Positions 44,600 to 55,979 of a stretch of DNA of 64,000 nt are shown in pieces (position 1 is the stretch's first letter; each line of letters begins with the position of its first letter). A program made the position numbers and the translations under genes. Source of the stretch: Anaspis maculata (lineage: Eukaryota; Arthropoda; Insecta; Coleoptera; Scraptiidae); contig OX421965.1 of NCBI GenBank assembly GCA_949128115.1, forward strand, positions 5,757,253 to 5,821,252. Reading direction: 5' to 3'. The notes beneath the pieces were generated by a model. The model saw only the letters and a list, made by a program, of their open reading frames with translations, was not told the DNA's origin and did no database searches.

Positions 44600-47540
44600 T
44601 TTTTTTAAATTTATTTCTTTATATATTTTATTCTGCTCAATTACCAGCGGAAGTTCTGAAGCCAATCAAAAATTTCATTAAAATCATACTTGGAATCAGA
44701 AATTATCAAAGATATTTCCAGGAATCTCGTAAATATTTTGAGAAATACTACAGAAATCTTTATAAATCCTTGGAAATTCATCAAAAACCTCGTATTCACC
44801 CAAAGTCTCTAGAAATCTTATACAAGTCTTCTAAAATTTCCAGATACCCTGCAGAAATTTTGAGAAATGCATAGCAATTTTTGGAAATCCTCAAGAATCT
44901 TCAGAAATACCTACAAAATCTTTTAAAAACTCCTCGGAAATCCGTAGCAATCTCCAAAGATCCATAGAAAATGTGAGGAAATTCTCAGAAATTCACAGGA
45001 ATTTTCAGGATCCCGTGAAAATTTCACAAAACCCTCAGAAATTTTCACAAAAATCCTCGGAATCCTGTATAAATCCCTATAAAATCCTCAAAATTTTGTA
45101 GAATCACCTAAATATTCTTAAGAATCCTTAGAAATCTCGTAGAAGACTCTAAAATCCTCAGATATCTTCTAGAAATTTTATAAGTAATCCCTGAGTAGAG
45201 ACTTGAGGAACCCCTCAAATTTCCGTAGATATCCCTTGAATTTCCGTAGATGTTAGAAATCCTTAGATCTCCAGAGGTTTTCAGAAATCTGGTAAAAATA
45301 CATATTTAGAAAGTCGTAGATATCACATACAAATGTTGAGAATGTCTTCTCTATGGATTTTCATAGAGAAGATTTCGTCATGAATCTCTGGAAATTTTGT
45401 AGAAATCTTCAAAAATCTTTAGGAAGTCCTCAAATTTTCGTAAACATCTTGAAAAATCTCTAGCAATTTTTTAAAATCGATACGAATTTTATAGAAATTC
45501 CCAGAAATCCCTGAAAATTTGGTGGGAATATTCAGAAATTCCTAGAAATCCGAAACAAATTTCCAGAAATCCTATAGAAATTTTCAAAACCCCCGTAAAT
45601 TTCCAGAAATCCCATGAATAATCTTCAGATTTTCCATAAAAATCTTTGGAAATTCGCACGAATCTTGTTGAATCCTTTTGAAATCCCCAAAATGAATATG
45701 TAATGAAACACTAGAAATTCCATACAAATCTCCACTTTAGCTCATAGATCTATCGTAATCTTGAATCTCAGAACTGCATAGAAATTCTCATAAATCCTTG
45801 GAAATCTTTAGAAACTCTGTGAAAATCTTCAGAAAACCCCTAAAACTTTGTAGAAATCTCTAAAAGTCCTATGACATTTCGTAGAGATATTTGGAGACCT
45901 CAAGAAATTTTAAACGGAGCTTGAGAAGTCCTTGGATTCCCGGTATAAGTCTTCAGAAACCCCCAGAAATTTCCACAGGAATCCTAAAAAATCTCGTAAA
46001 CATCTTTGGGAACTATGTAGAAATCTTCAGAAATGCCTTGAATTTCCTCAAAAATCTCATAGAATTCTTAAGTCTAATTCAACTCTTCATAAATTCCTAG
46101 AAATCCCGTAGAAATTTAGAAATCCTTTGAAAATATTTCGGGAATATCTTGGAAATCCCGTGAAATCTGCAAAACTCAATAGAGACTTTCAAAAATAGAG
46201 CAATTTTTAGAAATTTCATACGAATGATCAGGAATCCCTAGAGATTCTGCAGAAATGTTCAAAAATCCTTAGAAATATTCCAGGGGTTTTCAAGAAATCT
46301 TGTAGAAATCTCAAGAAATTTCTAGATTCTTGAAAATGAACTCAGTCGAAAGGGGGAATTAAGTTGAAAGTTGGAAGAAAATTCTCAGAAATCTCGTAAA
46401 AATGTCTCAAATGCTCTCAAAGATCTTGTTTGAATATTCATAAATCTCTAATGAACGGTAAAAATCTGAAGAAATCCCGAAGAATCTTTTAAACATTTTT
46501 AGAACTCCCTGAAATTTCCTGATTGCTTTAGAAACCCTGTAGAAATTCCTAGAGATATCTGGAAGTTTTTAAAAATTCCATAGAAATCTCTAAAACCCTG
46601 GCGATTTCATACAAATCTTTATTCTGTCCGTAGAAATTTTGAACACAATAGAGATTACGTACACATCTTTAACTCAAAACTCCCTGCAACATTCCAGAAA
46701 CCCTTGGAGATCCATAGTTACCCCGTGAAAATTTTTGTGAATCTCCAGAAATCTCGTCGAAATGTTCAGAAGTCCCGTCGAAATGTTCAGAAATCCCTAC
46801 GAATTCCGTGGAAAAATCCAGAAATCCCTAGAAATCCAAAACGAATCTTGAGGAATCCCTAACGATCCCGTAGAAAGGTACAGCGGCCTTTAGAAATTCT
46901 CACACAAATTCTATGGAATCTCAAAAATACCTCAAGTAATCCTGTAGAAATCTCCAGAAACCTCTAGAAATTGTTCAAAAATCCCGTGGAAATCTTTAGG
47001 AACCCCTAGTAATGTAATACAAATTTTTATGAATTCCTAGAAAACCTATAAAAATAATTGAGAAATTCATAGCGCAACTCTTGCGAAGTCTCAACGTTAT
47101 TTGGAAACTCCTACAAAACCTCGTAGAAATTTTTGGAAATCCCTGGAGGTCCCGTAGAAAGTTCCAAAAACTCGTAATCATTCTCAAAATTTGTTGGGAA
47201 TTTTTGAAATTCCATACGAATCGTCAAAAATCCCTAGATATTTCGTAGAGATTCTAAAGAGATCCCTAGAAGTATTTGGAGATCTCGTAGATTTTTAAAT
47301 TTCATGAAAATTCCATGATATTCCGTAGAATATTTAGAACTGCTTATAAATTCTCATAAATCTTTGAATATCTCATAGAAGCTTTCTCGTAATTCATAGA
47401 AACCGTGGAAATGTTAGGGGATCCTTGTAAACTATTGGTTATCTTCAGAAATCTTCGAAATTCCTAGAATTCTCATTGAAATCCCTGGAAATCTCATAGA
47501 AAATTCTAGAAATTCTTAGAAATCCTCAGAAGAGTTGGTT
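44600..47540. repeat. Degenerate short-period array (AGAAATCCC-type), ~2.9 kb
   Basis: AGAAATC-cored words recur every ~11 or ~22 bases for nearly 3 kb, for example CAGAAATCCCTAGAAATC and GTAGAAATCTTCAGAAATC. Units are heavily diverged and no unit is strictly conserved. All lie in one orientation. It fills the interior of the pogo-like element, so it probably expanded inside it. Frames of 60-110 codons (44542-44874, 45891-46100) are repeat-derived. Confidence 0.85.
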
Positions 47541-47555
47541 GATGAATAAATAAAA

Positions 47556-47556
<1 letters not shown>

Positions 47557-47592
<36 letters not shown>
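47557..47592. repeat. (AC)18 microsatellite
   Basis: Eighteen AC units at the junction of the array and the right arm of the pogo-like element. Confidence 0.97.
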
Positions 47593-47597
<5 letters not shown>

Positions 47598-47982
47598 AGA
47601 CAAAGGGATGACCGAAGCAATATGAAGCACTAACGAAGCACTAACGATTCTATACATTCTCTAGAATAGTGCTTCTAGTGTGCCCGTCTACTTCACAGGA
47701 CTGCCTTGGCCCAACCATCAAGTGTTAGATTACACATCAAAATTGATACGTAGTGACCTTCATTCAAATTAGAGAAGAAAATCTCGAACATAAGTGAAAT
47801 AACGACAAACTCACGAGAAGATTAATCACCTCACAGTTCGAATATGAACAAGTGATAGTTCGGATTACAGAATACAAGAGTCATGGAGTTTGGATTATGC
47901 ATATCATTTCACTCCATTGGGGTGTTCGCACTATAGGGTACTTCGGATTATAGAGGGTTCGGGTTATCCATACATTACTGTA

Positions 47983-48480
47983 ATTTGAAGAGCATAGACA
48001 GGAGTTTCATATGGTACAAGATGTAGGCAGTGTATTGTTCACGTGATCGCTATCTCTGTTGGTGGGTCACACAATATGCTCACCTGCGCAGATGGGTCTT
48101 AGCCTTTTACTCCAGTAATATACCGATTACAACGACTAAGAGCTATTCATTTAGCACAGAGAATGGTCGTCAGAAAGAACTGGAAAATTGAGGAAGTTTA
48201 GGATTAACTATACAAAAAATCAGGGAACATTTGAGTACATTGAGGACGACAGGAGGTTCTTTTTGTTTTGTTCTATTGTAATTGAGATGTAAAAAACTAG
48301 TTCGAACGAGATCCCTCTATGGCACGTCAATCAACAAAGAATGAGTATTCTTCTGGGTCAGCGGGTAGGTTATTTCGACATGCTAAGAAAACTAGACGCA
48401 CATGCATCCAACCAGTCCGCCAGGTCTGGTAACTTCCCAACTTTTACGACGATAGAGAATTTGTCCAATCGAGTGTTGTA
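47983..48480. other. No recognised feature
   Basis: AT-rich spacer between the pogo-like element and a GC-rich region. Confidence 0.3.
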
Positions 48481-48481
48481 A

Positions 48482-49222
48482 TTAAAACAAAGCGCGGCGG
48501 AGAGACAAAATTGAACTCCTCGGGTCTTTCATCCGCGCAGAGCAGGCCACCAATTCTCTATTATCCCAGGAATTTTCTCTTCGCCTCCTGTTCTTTGTAG
48601 AGAATCTCCTGCCCGTTAGTTTCCAGCACCCCCGTTTCTTGCCTCTCTCTACCATTGCTCCGATAAAGCACACGAGTGGTGGAAAACTGATGGCCTGACG
48701 GCAATTATTGGCAACTTTGTAGCTCAAGCATCGAGAAGTGTGTGTGTGCGCGAAAGAAAACGGAAGAAGAAGGAAGCCCCGAAGGCCCGAAGGCCCGAAG
48801 AAGGAAATGCGGGAACGCACACACGCACTGCCATATTTACACCCCCGAGAGAGCCCGCCGCCGTCGTAAAGCCACAGCATCTGGCTAATCTTGTCGTTAC
48901 CCCATTGTTGATGGTCAAATTTACACTGAAACCGGGGGGAGGAAATGCGTAGCTTTGAGGGTCCGGAGAAGGTCGCTGTGTAAATACTTTTCCAAATAAA
49001 TTGTGGAACCGACTTCTGAGGAAAAGCACATAATAGGAGTTGAACTAATTCTCGTTCAGCTCTCTCTCCCCCACACACGTCCCCGTTGGCCGGCCGACTT
49101 CGCCCCAAAGTGGAGACGAAATGACCGTGCATTAAACGCACCAGTTCTGCACGAACGGGGAGGCGATTACAGCACGTTTCCTTAGGTGCGTTTGTAACGA
49201 TCACGGACGCAGGTCGGCCCAA
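48482..49222 (-). other. GC-rich unique region with a 246-codon unrecognised open frame
   Basis: The minus-strand frame is the longest unrecognised one in the window. The predicted protein has basic, serine-rich and cysteine-containing stretches, no domain I know, and an internal GTRRxxKNRRRREN-like basic tail. Composition is GC-rich and CpG-containing, including (CCCGAAGG) repeats near 48775. Overlapping frames on both strands suggest that GC content, rather than selection, keeps stops rare. A promoter or 5' UTR of a host gene is as likely as a coding region. Confidence 0.25.
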
Positions 49223-49500
49223 TTTTGGACGAGTAAATCAGAAATATCATTTCCGAGAAGCTTCAGAGTGTAAGAATTCCACGGATACGTGCAGCTGGAT
49301 TCGTAGCCAAGACAGGAGCTGAAAGCAAATTCCTCTGGTATAAATTGAATTTGCTTGCGGTTTGAACAATTTTACCATATCAACGGCGGATACCAACCAA
49401 TCAGACCGCTGGATTTGGCGAGTTACGCCGTCCCAAACTTTGCGCCTGCAACTTGGTATCGAGCCCTGGATGACATACTATTTGTTCTCTCTGTTTAACG
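49223..49500. other. Unique spacer, nothing recognised
   Basis: Balanced composition, no repeat or gene identified. Confidence 0.3.
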
Positions 49501-50612
49501 TTGGTACTGTTGCCAGTTGAACAGTACAGTTGACGTAACTCCCACTCTAGCGCCTCCCATTGCCGCACCAATTACTAAGACTGTTATTGTGAGAGCAATA
49601 AAATGACAGATCTAAAATGGCAAAAGATATATCCACTGACATATTTGATATGACACTACCGATAGTTGAACCTATTCAGACCTAAGCGCTCTCAATTTTC
49701 CACTATCTACCACTCCGAGCGATCAAAATGATACTATTGAAAGTTGAACAGTCGACACAGTTGACATAACTCCTACGCAAGCGCCCTCTATTCTGTTGCT
49801 GCACCAATGGGGTGTTTCGCCGCTGAAGAAGACGATAGATGGCAGCAGGGGTCAACCCGGGTTTATCACTAGGTAACTGTTCATTGGTAAGCCTACCTGC
49901 TCCATGTGTGTATCTCGTATCTCTTTAGCCCGTTTGTGGTCTATGCATTTGTGTGTCTGTCAGGGATGCGTCTGTAAAATATTGAACGTGGGGTTTCACT
50001 GGTCGGTTTTGGTGATTTTTGGGGGCTGAAAGGGCCCAATGACCGTGCAAATGTTTGCCAGAGGGACCGTCCGAGAGGCAACACCCGAGGAGCAGTTCGC
50101 GGACACGCCGGCCGACTTGCAACCTATTGCAACCTACCTGCCACCGTGCCGTGTGCCCCACTGTCCATGTTCAAGAACACAATTATGCTCTTCTCCAAAA
50201 ACATCTATACTAAAAACCTCCACTCTGAAAGCCAAGTGTACGTAATTTTTTGCGTCTAATTCCTTCCTCACCTCTGACAACACCTAGGAGGGACGACAGA
50301 TATTCATACTTGACTTGACATGACAGCCGACCCGGCAGGCAGACCCCAAAGTCAAAAGGAAAACCTCCTTCATGTGAGAATCGTTCAAAAAGTAGCGGGA
50401 AAATAACCCGGGTCGGCCCCTCCTGCCATCTACTTGACACCTTGACAACTGCAGAGAAAACACCCCATTAATACAGTCAGTGTGAGAGCGACCAAATGAC
50501 GGATGGCATTGTCATTGACAGACCGAGTTGACATTGACGCTATTGACAGTTGAACTGGCTCAAACCCAAGTAGTGCCCCCTATGGCTGTGTCAATTTTCT
50601 GTTCTGTCTAAC
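49501..50612. repeat. Diverged repeats with AGTTGAAC and GAGAGC(A/G)A words
   Basis: Blocks at 49515-49600, 49716-49808 and 50478-50612 share CAGTTGACATAACTCC, GTTGCTGCACCAAT or close variants, and GTGAGAGC(A/G)A. This gives about three partial copies. The middle is split by a TIR element. Confidence 0.5.
49809..50466. mobile_element. TIR element, 658 bp, GGGGTGTTT termini
   Basis: GGGGTGTTTCGCCGCTG on the left pairs with CAGAGAAAACACCCC on the right, and AGATGGCAGCAGGGG with CCCTCCTGCCATCT further in. A dinucleotide AT may be duplicated at the ends (49807-49808, 50467-50468). The related repeat at 49570 reads CACCAATTACTAAGACTG and resembles the empty site. Frames inside (49925-50161 minus, 50039-50245 plus) are unrecognised. 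An AT duplication would fit the ISL2EU branch, but this is tentative. Confidence 0.55.
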
Positions 50613-50615
50613 CAA

Positions 50616-52714
50616 TAGTCCGGATGCTAGTTGCATAAAATGGATTTAACCTTGCATTTTTGGATGAGAAGATGCAACTTGGTGGAAATGTTCTTTGCAT
50701 CATACTCTTCCGATCCAGAAAGGTAGCCATCAGCGTCATCCATGCCGGCGGCGTCTACAGGATGAAACAGAAAAACAAAGTTGGAAAATTATATTTAAAT
50801 AACCGAAGCATGTGGAGACGTGTGATTTACCACATACATAACCTGTTTTATGATTATGAAGTTACAGCAAACCGTTCTTGATTACCTTGAACCGTCCCTG
50901 AAATGTGGGGGGAAAACAGAAGAAAAAACAAAAACACCTTTTTTCCATAAAAAGGTGATTCCTGGAGATATTGACACAATACTTGGTATTTCTAAAAAAA
51001 GTAATGTTTGAAATGATATGAGCTGGGTAGCCAATTTCTAAGCCAACTATTTCCAGAAATACGATTAAATTTTTTTTTTTTTCATCTTGAATCTGCCCTG
51101 TGAGCCATAGTTGAAAAAGTGATTGGCTATCGTGATAATGGTAACATGTAATCATTGCATCGCAAAAACAACCTCTCCATCATAATTTAGTGACCTCTTC
51201 GGCGGGAAAGAATTGCCATTCCCGTATTTCTTGGCTCTTCAAAGCTTTAGTGACCATGATGGCATTTGCGACATCTGGAATGGTGAAATATGTTACGCGT
51301 GATAAACCTTGATGTACTTTGAGGTAGCCTACCAAGTTTCGCCATCATCAATTGATAGGTTTGTTCTTAAAAGCTGTTTGAACAAAATTTGTTTAATTTT
51401 TTTTATGGAAAATACAAAATATTGGATCTCTCACCCTCACTTGATCTCTCGTTGAGGAAAGCCTGAAACCGAAAGTCTCCGGAATTTTTATGATAATGGT
51501 TCAGTGGGAACTGCTCTTCAATGTGTAATTGTCAAAAGTTGCATAGTTGCGTTCAGATTCCAGACAGAGAGCGACAAAGAAGTACATGCAGTAAAAAAAG
51601 CTACAAATTTCGATGCAACGGAGAAATTCCGGAAATGTCCCTTTTAGATAGGCCTCCCGCAATACACAGGTTCTGTAAGTCTCTCAATCGTGGGTGAATG
51701 GCTTAAAACATTACTAACTCATGGCTCTAACAGTGTACCAAATTGCACATTTATATTATAGACAGCAAGATCTCCAGACGGCTTCCAGTCTAGCTCTGGA
51801 CTAGTTTTTTTTTCGACTGTATTTCATGTCTTTTTTACAACTACACATTGAAGAGCACTTCCCACTGAACCATGATCATGAAGATTTCGGAGATTTTCGG
51901 TTTCAGGCTATCCTTAATGAGGGATCCAGTGAGGATAAGAGATATTTATATATTTTGTATTTTTCATGAAAAAAACGACACAAATTTTGTTGGTAGGTAG
52001 GCTACCTCAAAGTACATCAAGATTCAAAATGCGTAACATATTTCACCATTCCAGGTGCTGCAAATGCCATCATGGGCACTAAAGCTTTGAAGAGCCAAAA
52101 AATACGCGAATGTCAATTCTTTCCCCTCGAAGAGGTCACTAAATTGTGATGAGAAGGTTGTTTTTACGATGCAATGATTACATGTTACCATTATTATGAT
52201 AACCAATCACTTTTTCAACGATGCCTCACAGGGCAGATTCAAGATGGTGCTCAAGAGGAAAAAAAAAGTTGACAATCGTATTTCTGGAAATAGTTGGCTT
52301 AGAAATTGGCTACCTAGCTTATATCATTTCCAACATTACTTTTTGTGGAAATACTAAGTATTGTGGCAATATCTTGAAGAATCACTTACTTATGGAAAAA
52401 AGAGTGTTTTTGTTTTATTTTCTGTTTCTCCCCTACATTTCAAAGAGAGTTCAAGGTAATCAAAAACAGTTTGCTGTGACATCATTAGCATAAAACAGTT
52501 GATGTATGTGGTGAATTGCACGTCCCCACATGCTTCAGTTAATTGAATACAATTTTTCAACTTTTTTTTCTGTATCACCCTGTATACGCCGCCGGCATGG
52601 ATGGCGCTGATGGCTACCTTTCTGGATCAGAAAAGTACGATGTAAAGAACATTTCCACCAAGTGGCATTTTCTCATCAAAAAATGCAAGGTACTTTCAAC
52701 TAGCATCCGGACTA
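50616..52714. mobile_element. 2.1-kb giant-palindrome TIR element, copy 2
   Basis: Ends are TAGTCCGGATGCTAGTTG and its complement, and the target duplication is CAA (50613-50615, 52715-52717). The body matches copy 1 at 5486-7702 in the same order, including the loop segment (51620-51830) and the inner termini. The 50660-50881 and 52543-52770 frames are the two arms read outward and are not genes. The arms have small deletions relative to copy 1 (for example near 51990). Confidence 0.88.
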
Positions 52715-52717
52715 CAA

Positions 52718-53860
52718 ACCAAGGAATCAAACAAACTGCACTTTCAGCAACTGTCCTGAAACATCAATAAACAGAAGAACTAGTCTCTATTCCACAGACT
52801 GTCAGACATCACAATTTTTGCTGTTTTCCAGGACCCATCGTTATGTTTGATGGACTATTCTGCGTTATAACGATGCGAACGTTGAAACGACGAAATTCTT
52901 TGACATACCTACCTATTGCAGGAGGATGAATCACTGTAAGTCAGAAAATGCCGGAAGAGCATCTTGTTACTCAAAACGAGAAGTGAAACAATGATTCAAA
53001 ACAACGTCTGGTTTCATTCACAATCAACTCAACAAATTAATTGAACGATCCAACTGACATTCTTGAAAGCAAGTGGGAGGCGGCGGTTTGGTCATGGTCA
53101 TCTGGTCCTGAAAAGATAGAAGCGGGTGTGAGCATAACGTCAACTATGTACGCGTCAACTCTCAGGTCAATTCAGTGTTTAATTCAACTTCGACTCAGTC
53201 TTGAATCAATATGACTCCAAAACAATTACACTCAGTTTTACTTAATAGACGACTTGGCCCAGCCCAGTGCGATGGTATATTAAATATTATATATCAATCG
53301 AAAATCATATTCACCTGGTTTGAGGTGTAGGTGTAGTGTGTAGGTACCGATGCAATGGTACTCATTTTTAATAGCACATAACGTGTAGCAAGCGTGATTT
53401 TAATTAATTCTTGGTTTGTCTACACGGGTGATCACCTCCGATACAAGTAATCCGGCCCTGTGCCGATTCGTGCAATAAAGCCAGTGAAGACTACGCACAA
53501 GGCTTCTGATCCAGCCACACAGAACCACTGTAATACCGATCGTGAAATGGAGCCACCAGCAAGACCCCTGCCGCGTATTAGCGCAGACAACCTCAACCGT
53601 CTACTCTGTATAAGCAATGCTGAGGTTCTAGTGTTTAATTATTCACTTATGCATAGTCAATTGCAGTAAATAAGCAGGCATAATGCTATGTGAGAAGACT
53701 CACCGTTTGGATGCTTACAGCTTCGTAATTTGTCACAGAAAAAAAAATGCACATCCATCATCACTTATCAGTAACTATGCATAATTTCACACAAAAACGT
53801 AAACAGAACACAACCAGCTGTTGTGTTCAATTGCTATATAAAAATTAGTGTTTTACACTA
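52718..53860. other. About 1.1 kb without recognised genes
   Basis: Largely unique DNA. Opposed 60-69-codon frames at 53432-53669 show no domain. Could include the lost 5' part of the downstream non-LTR element, but nothing supports it directly. Confidence 0.3.
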
Positions 53861-53862
53861 TA

Positions 53863-54110
53863 CAGGGTGGCCCAGGTTTGAGTAGAAAAATTTACAGGGT
53901 CGATAGAAAATCAAAAAAGAAGAGAACCTGTCCTGAAAACTATATATCTGAAGCGCATAGAACGGAGCTATAAGCTTTCAAAGTTGAGCAAAAAATGTAG
54001 TTTTTTCCAAATAACTTTTGAACCATTGGACCCAAATTTTGCACAGTTTAGGGGTTCAATTTCAGCCCTTTGAACAATTACATTTGATTACATGGAGGTA
54101 GACTTGCCTT
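53863..54110 (+). repeat. Single end of a mariner-like MITE
   Basis: TATACAGGGTGGCCCAGGTT starts at 53860 and continues with AT-rich sequence, but no inverted partner was found before 54530. Probably a truncated MITE. Confidence 0.45.
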
Positions 54111-54529
54111 AGTGCTTTCTTCTCTTGTCACTGATGCACGACAATTGTTAATAACTAACTTGGCACTCTTGTTAGTTGATATTTGACGACAAATAATTCT
54201 CCCCAGCCAAACACATCCGTTCGTGTCGAACGCACCGATGTCAGTCCCGCTACTTCAACTCCCGTCGCTTCTCTCGGACCGATTCTTTTTTCACCCCTCT
54301 CAAGTGTGACAAACCCCTGGCCTACAAATCTTGCTTCCTTGGAATGCGGCGCGACTGCACCATCATCTCTTGTGCAATTTCTTTCTTTCCCAATTTCACC
54401 CGTGACGCTCATTTTTTTGTGAAAATTCAATTTCTCTTTATGATTTTAGGCTGGCCGTCACAGTATCTAGTTGAAAACCTACATGAAAATAGATCAGTCA
54501 TCAGTAGTAGGTAAAAGCATCATGCATAA
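54111..54529. other. Unclassified sequence before the reverse transcriptase
   Basis: Frames on both strands (54183-54422 plus, rich in S, T and P; 54155-54430 minus) cover the same bases. The plus frame could be an ORF1-like remnant but has no motif. Confidence 0.25.
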
Positions 54530-55813
54530 ATAGTCGCTGAAATTGTTAACGAACAGCTTACACTTTTTGTACAGAGCAATAACATTCTGCCTCTTACTCA
54601 ATCTGGGTTTAGAAAGGGTTATAGTACGGAGACGGCTCTGTTGAGTATTACGGATGACATATTTCGGAGTAATGATATGGGTAAGAGTGGCGCACTTATT
54701 CTCCTTGACTACAGCAAGGCTTTTGACACGGTTGACCATGAGACTTTGCTTATGAAGCTAAAATTTTTTGGCCTTGGCGACGTAGCTGTTTCATTTTTTC
54801 ATAGATTCCTGTCATCCAGGCAGCAAAGAGTGGTCACCTCAGATAGTGCTTCGGAGTTTCGTTCGGTCGACCGTGGGGTGCCTCAAGGAAGAATCGTTAG
54901 TCCGCTTTTGTTCTCGATCTACACGGCGGACTTCGGGAGGTTTCTATCTGTTTGCGGCATCAATCAGTATGCCGATGATACTCAGCTATTTTATTCATTC
55001 GACTCCGATAAACCTATTGACGCCGCGGCCAAGATTAATTATGACATCGAAATAATTTGCCGTATCTCCCGGTATCACGGACTGATGCTGAACGACGCTA
55101 AAACGGAGTTGCTGCTCTTTGGGGGGAGTCGCGGACGTCTGGAATCTTGTCTTGACTTTGTAATCAGAGTGGGCTCTCATTCTCTCACCCCCACGGATAA
55201 ATGCAAAAGTTTGGGGTTGTATATAGACAACGATATGCGTTTTTCCACCCACGTAAGCTCCGTTATTCGTGGAACCTTTGCTAAACTTAGAACTTTTTAC
55301 TTGAACAAAGATTGTTTATCGCCGACTGTTAGGCTGAGACTGTGCAGTGCGTTGGTCATTCCCTGTATTGCATATTGCATAACTGTTTTTTGGCCTGCCA
55401 TACTGGAGAGTGATAGGCTTTGTTTGCAGCGCCTCCTAAACGCTTGTGTACGCTTCTGCTTCGGCTTGAAAAAGTATGACCATATTACCGAGAAATACGA
55501 ACAGTCCGGTTGGTTGAGCTTGGGCGAAATGTTCACCTTGCGGCTTGCCTCGTTAGTCTACAAGTTGGACGTCACCTTGCATCCCGAGTACTTGCGCAGT
55601 AGAGTGATCAGAAACGAAAACATCCATTCAATTGATACGAGAGGCCGTGGTCTGTGTGTAGTTCCTCGACACCGGAGTACACAGTTCCGTGGCTCCTTCT
55701 CCTACTGTGCCGCGGTCACAATGAATAGAGTCCCATTTCATATCAGGAGCGCCTCTAGCCTCCAATCATTTCAATCCCAACTCAGGAAATTTCTTTTGAG
55801 CGACCGATCATGA
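54530..55813 (+). CDS. Non-LTR retrotransposon reverse transcriptase (CR1/Jockey group), 5'-truncated
   Basis: This encodes the enzyme that copies element RNA at a nicked target. The frame is open from 54530 (a TAA lies at 54527-54529) to 55813, so the ATG at 54641 is only the first methionine left. Motifs in order: TQSGFRKGYSTETALL, LLDYSKAFDTVDHETLL, GVPQGRIVSPLLFSIY and the catalytic YADD (residues 110-113 from the ATG at 54641), then LMLNDAKTELLLFGG and KSLGLYIDNDM, followed by the C-terminal domain with SFSYCAAVTMNRVPFHIR. The endonuclease and ORF1 are missing. The palm is uninterrupted. R replaces the usual S in GVPQGS, which may weaken activity. AATAAA at 55945 and an (ATT)n tail at 55957-55979 mark the 3' end. 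Confidence 0.92.
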   Translation: MVAEIVNEQLTLFVQSNNILPLTQSGFRKGYSTETALLSITDDIFRSNDMGKSGALILLDYSKAFDTVDHETLLMKLKFFGLGDVAVSFFHRFLSSRQQRVVTSDSASEFRSVDRGVPQGRIVSPLLFSIYTADFGRFLSVCGINQYADDTQLFYSFDSDKPIDAAAKINYDIEIICRISRYHGLMLNDAKTELLLFGGSRGRLESCLDFVIRVGSHSLTPTDKCKSLGLYIDNDMRFSTHVSSVIRGTFAKLRTFYLNKDCLSPTVRLRLCSALVIPCIAYCITVFWPAILESDRLCLQRLLNACVRFCFGLKKYDHITEKYEQSGWLSLGEMFTLRLASLVYKLDVTLHPEYLRSRVIRNENIHSIDTRGRGLCVVPRHRSTQFRGSFSYCAAVTMNRVPFHIRSASSLQSFQSQLRKFLLSDRS

Positions 55814-55979
55814 TACTTATTGTCTTTTTTTCATGATATATACGCGATTTATGTTATTTTGTTTATTATATACATATTTTTTGTTATATGTTTATTGTTG
55901 TATTGTTGTGGTTGTATGGAAGAGCAGCTTCGCTGAATACCGCCAATAAAGACATTTTATTATTATTATTATTATTATA
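55814..55979 (+). repeat. 3' UTR, AATAAA and (ATT)n tail of the non-LTR element
   Basis: Non-coding sequence after the stop, AATAAA at 55945-55950, then ATT repeats. The simple-repeat tail resembles that of the other non-LTR insert ending at 24910, although there it is TAA-type in the same sense. Confidence 0.75.

Larger units (their letters stand above)
43154..47980. mobile_element. Pogo/Tigger-like long-TIR element with internal degenerate array
   Basis: TA + CAGTAATGTCTGGATAATCC on the left is mirrored by GGGTTATCCATACATTACTG + TA on the right. The arms (roughly 44060-44530 against 47590-47940) share TTAGTGCTTC words, AGAATGTATAGAA(C/T)CG and GAAGCACTATTC. The left arm is interrupted by a Harbinger element. 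The interior is a short-period array and an AC microsatellite. No transposase is present, so it is non-autonomous. The superfamily rests on the CAGT ends, TA duplication and subterminal ATAATCCGAA words. Confidence 0.75.

Noticed and set aside
44600..47540. Array considered as a CRISPR or a coding repeat
   Set aside because: Units are too short and too degenerate, with no conserved repeat/spacer alternation, and the context is eukaryotic.
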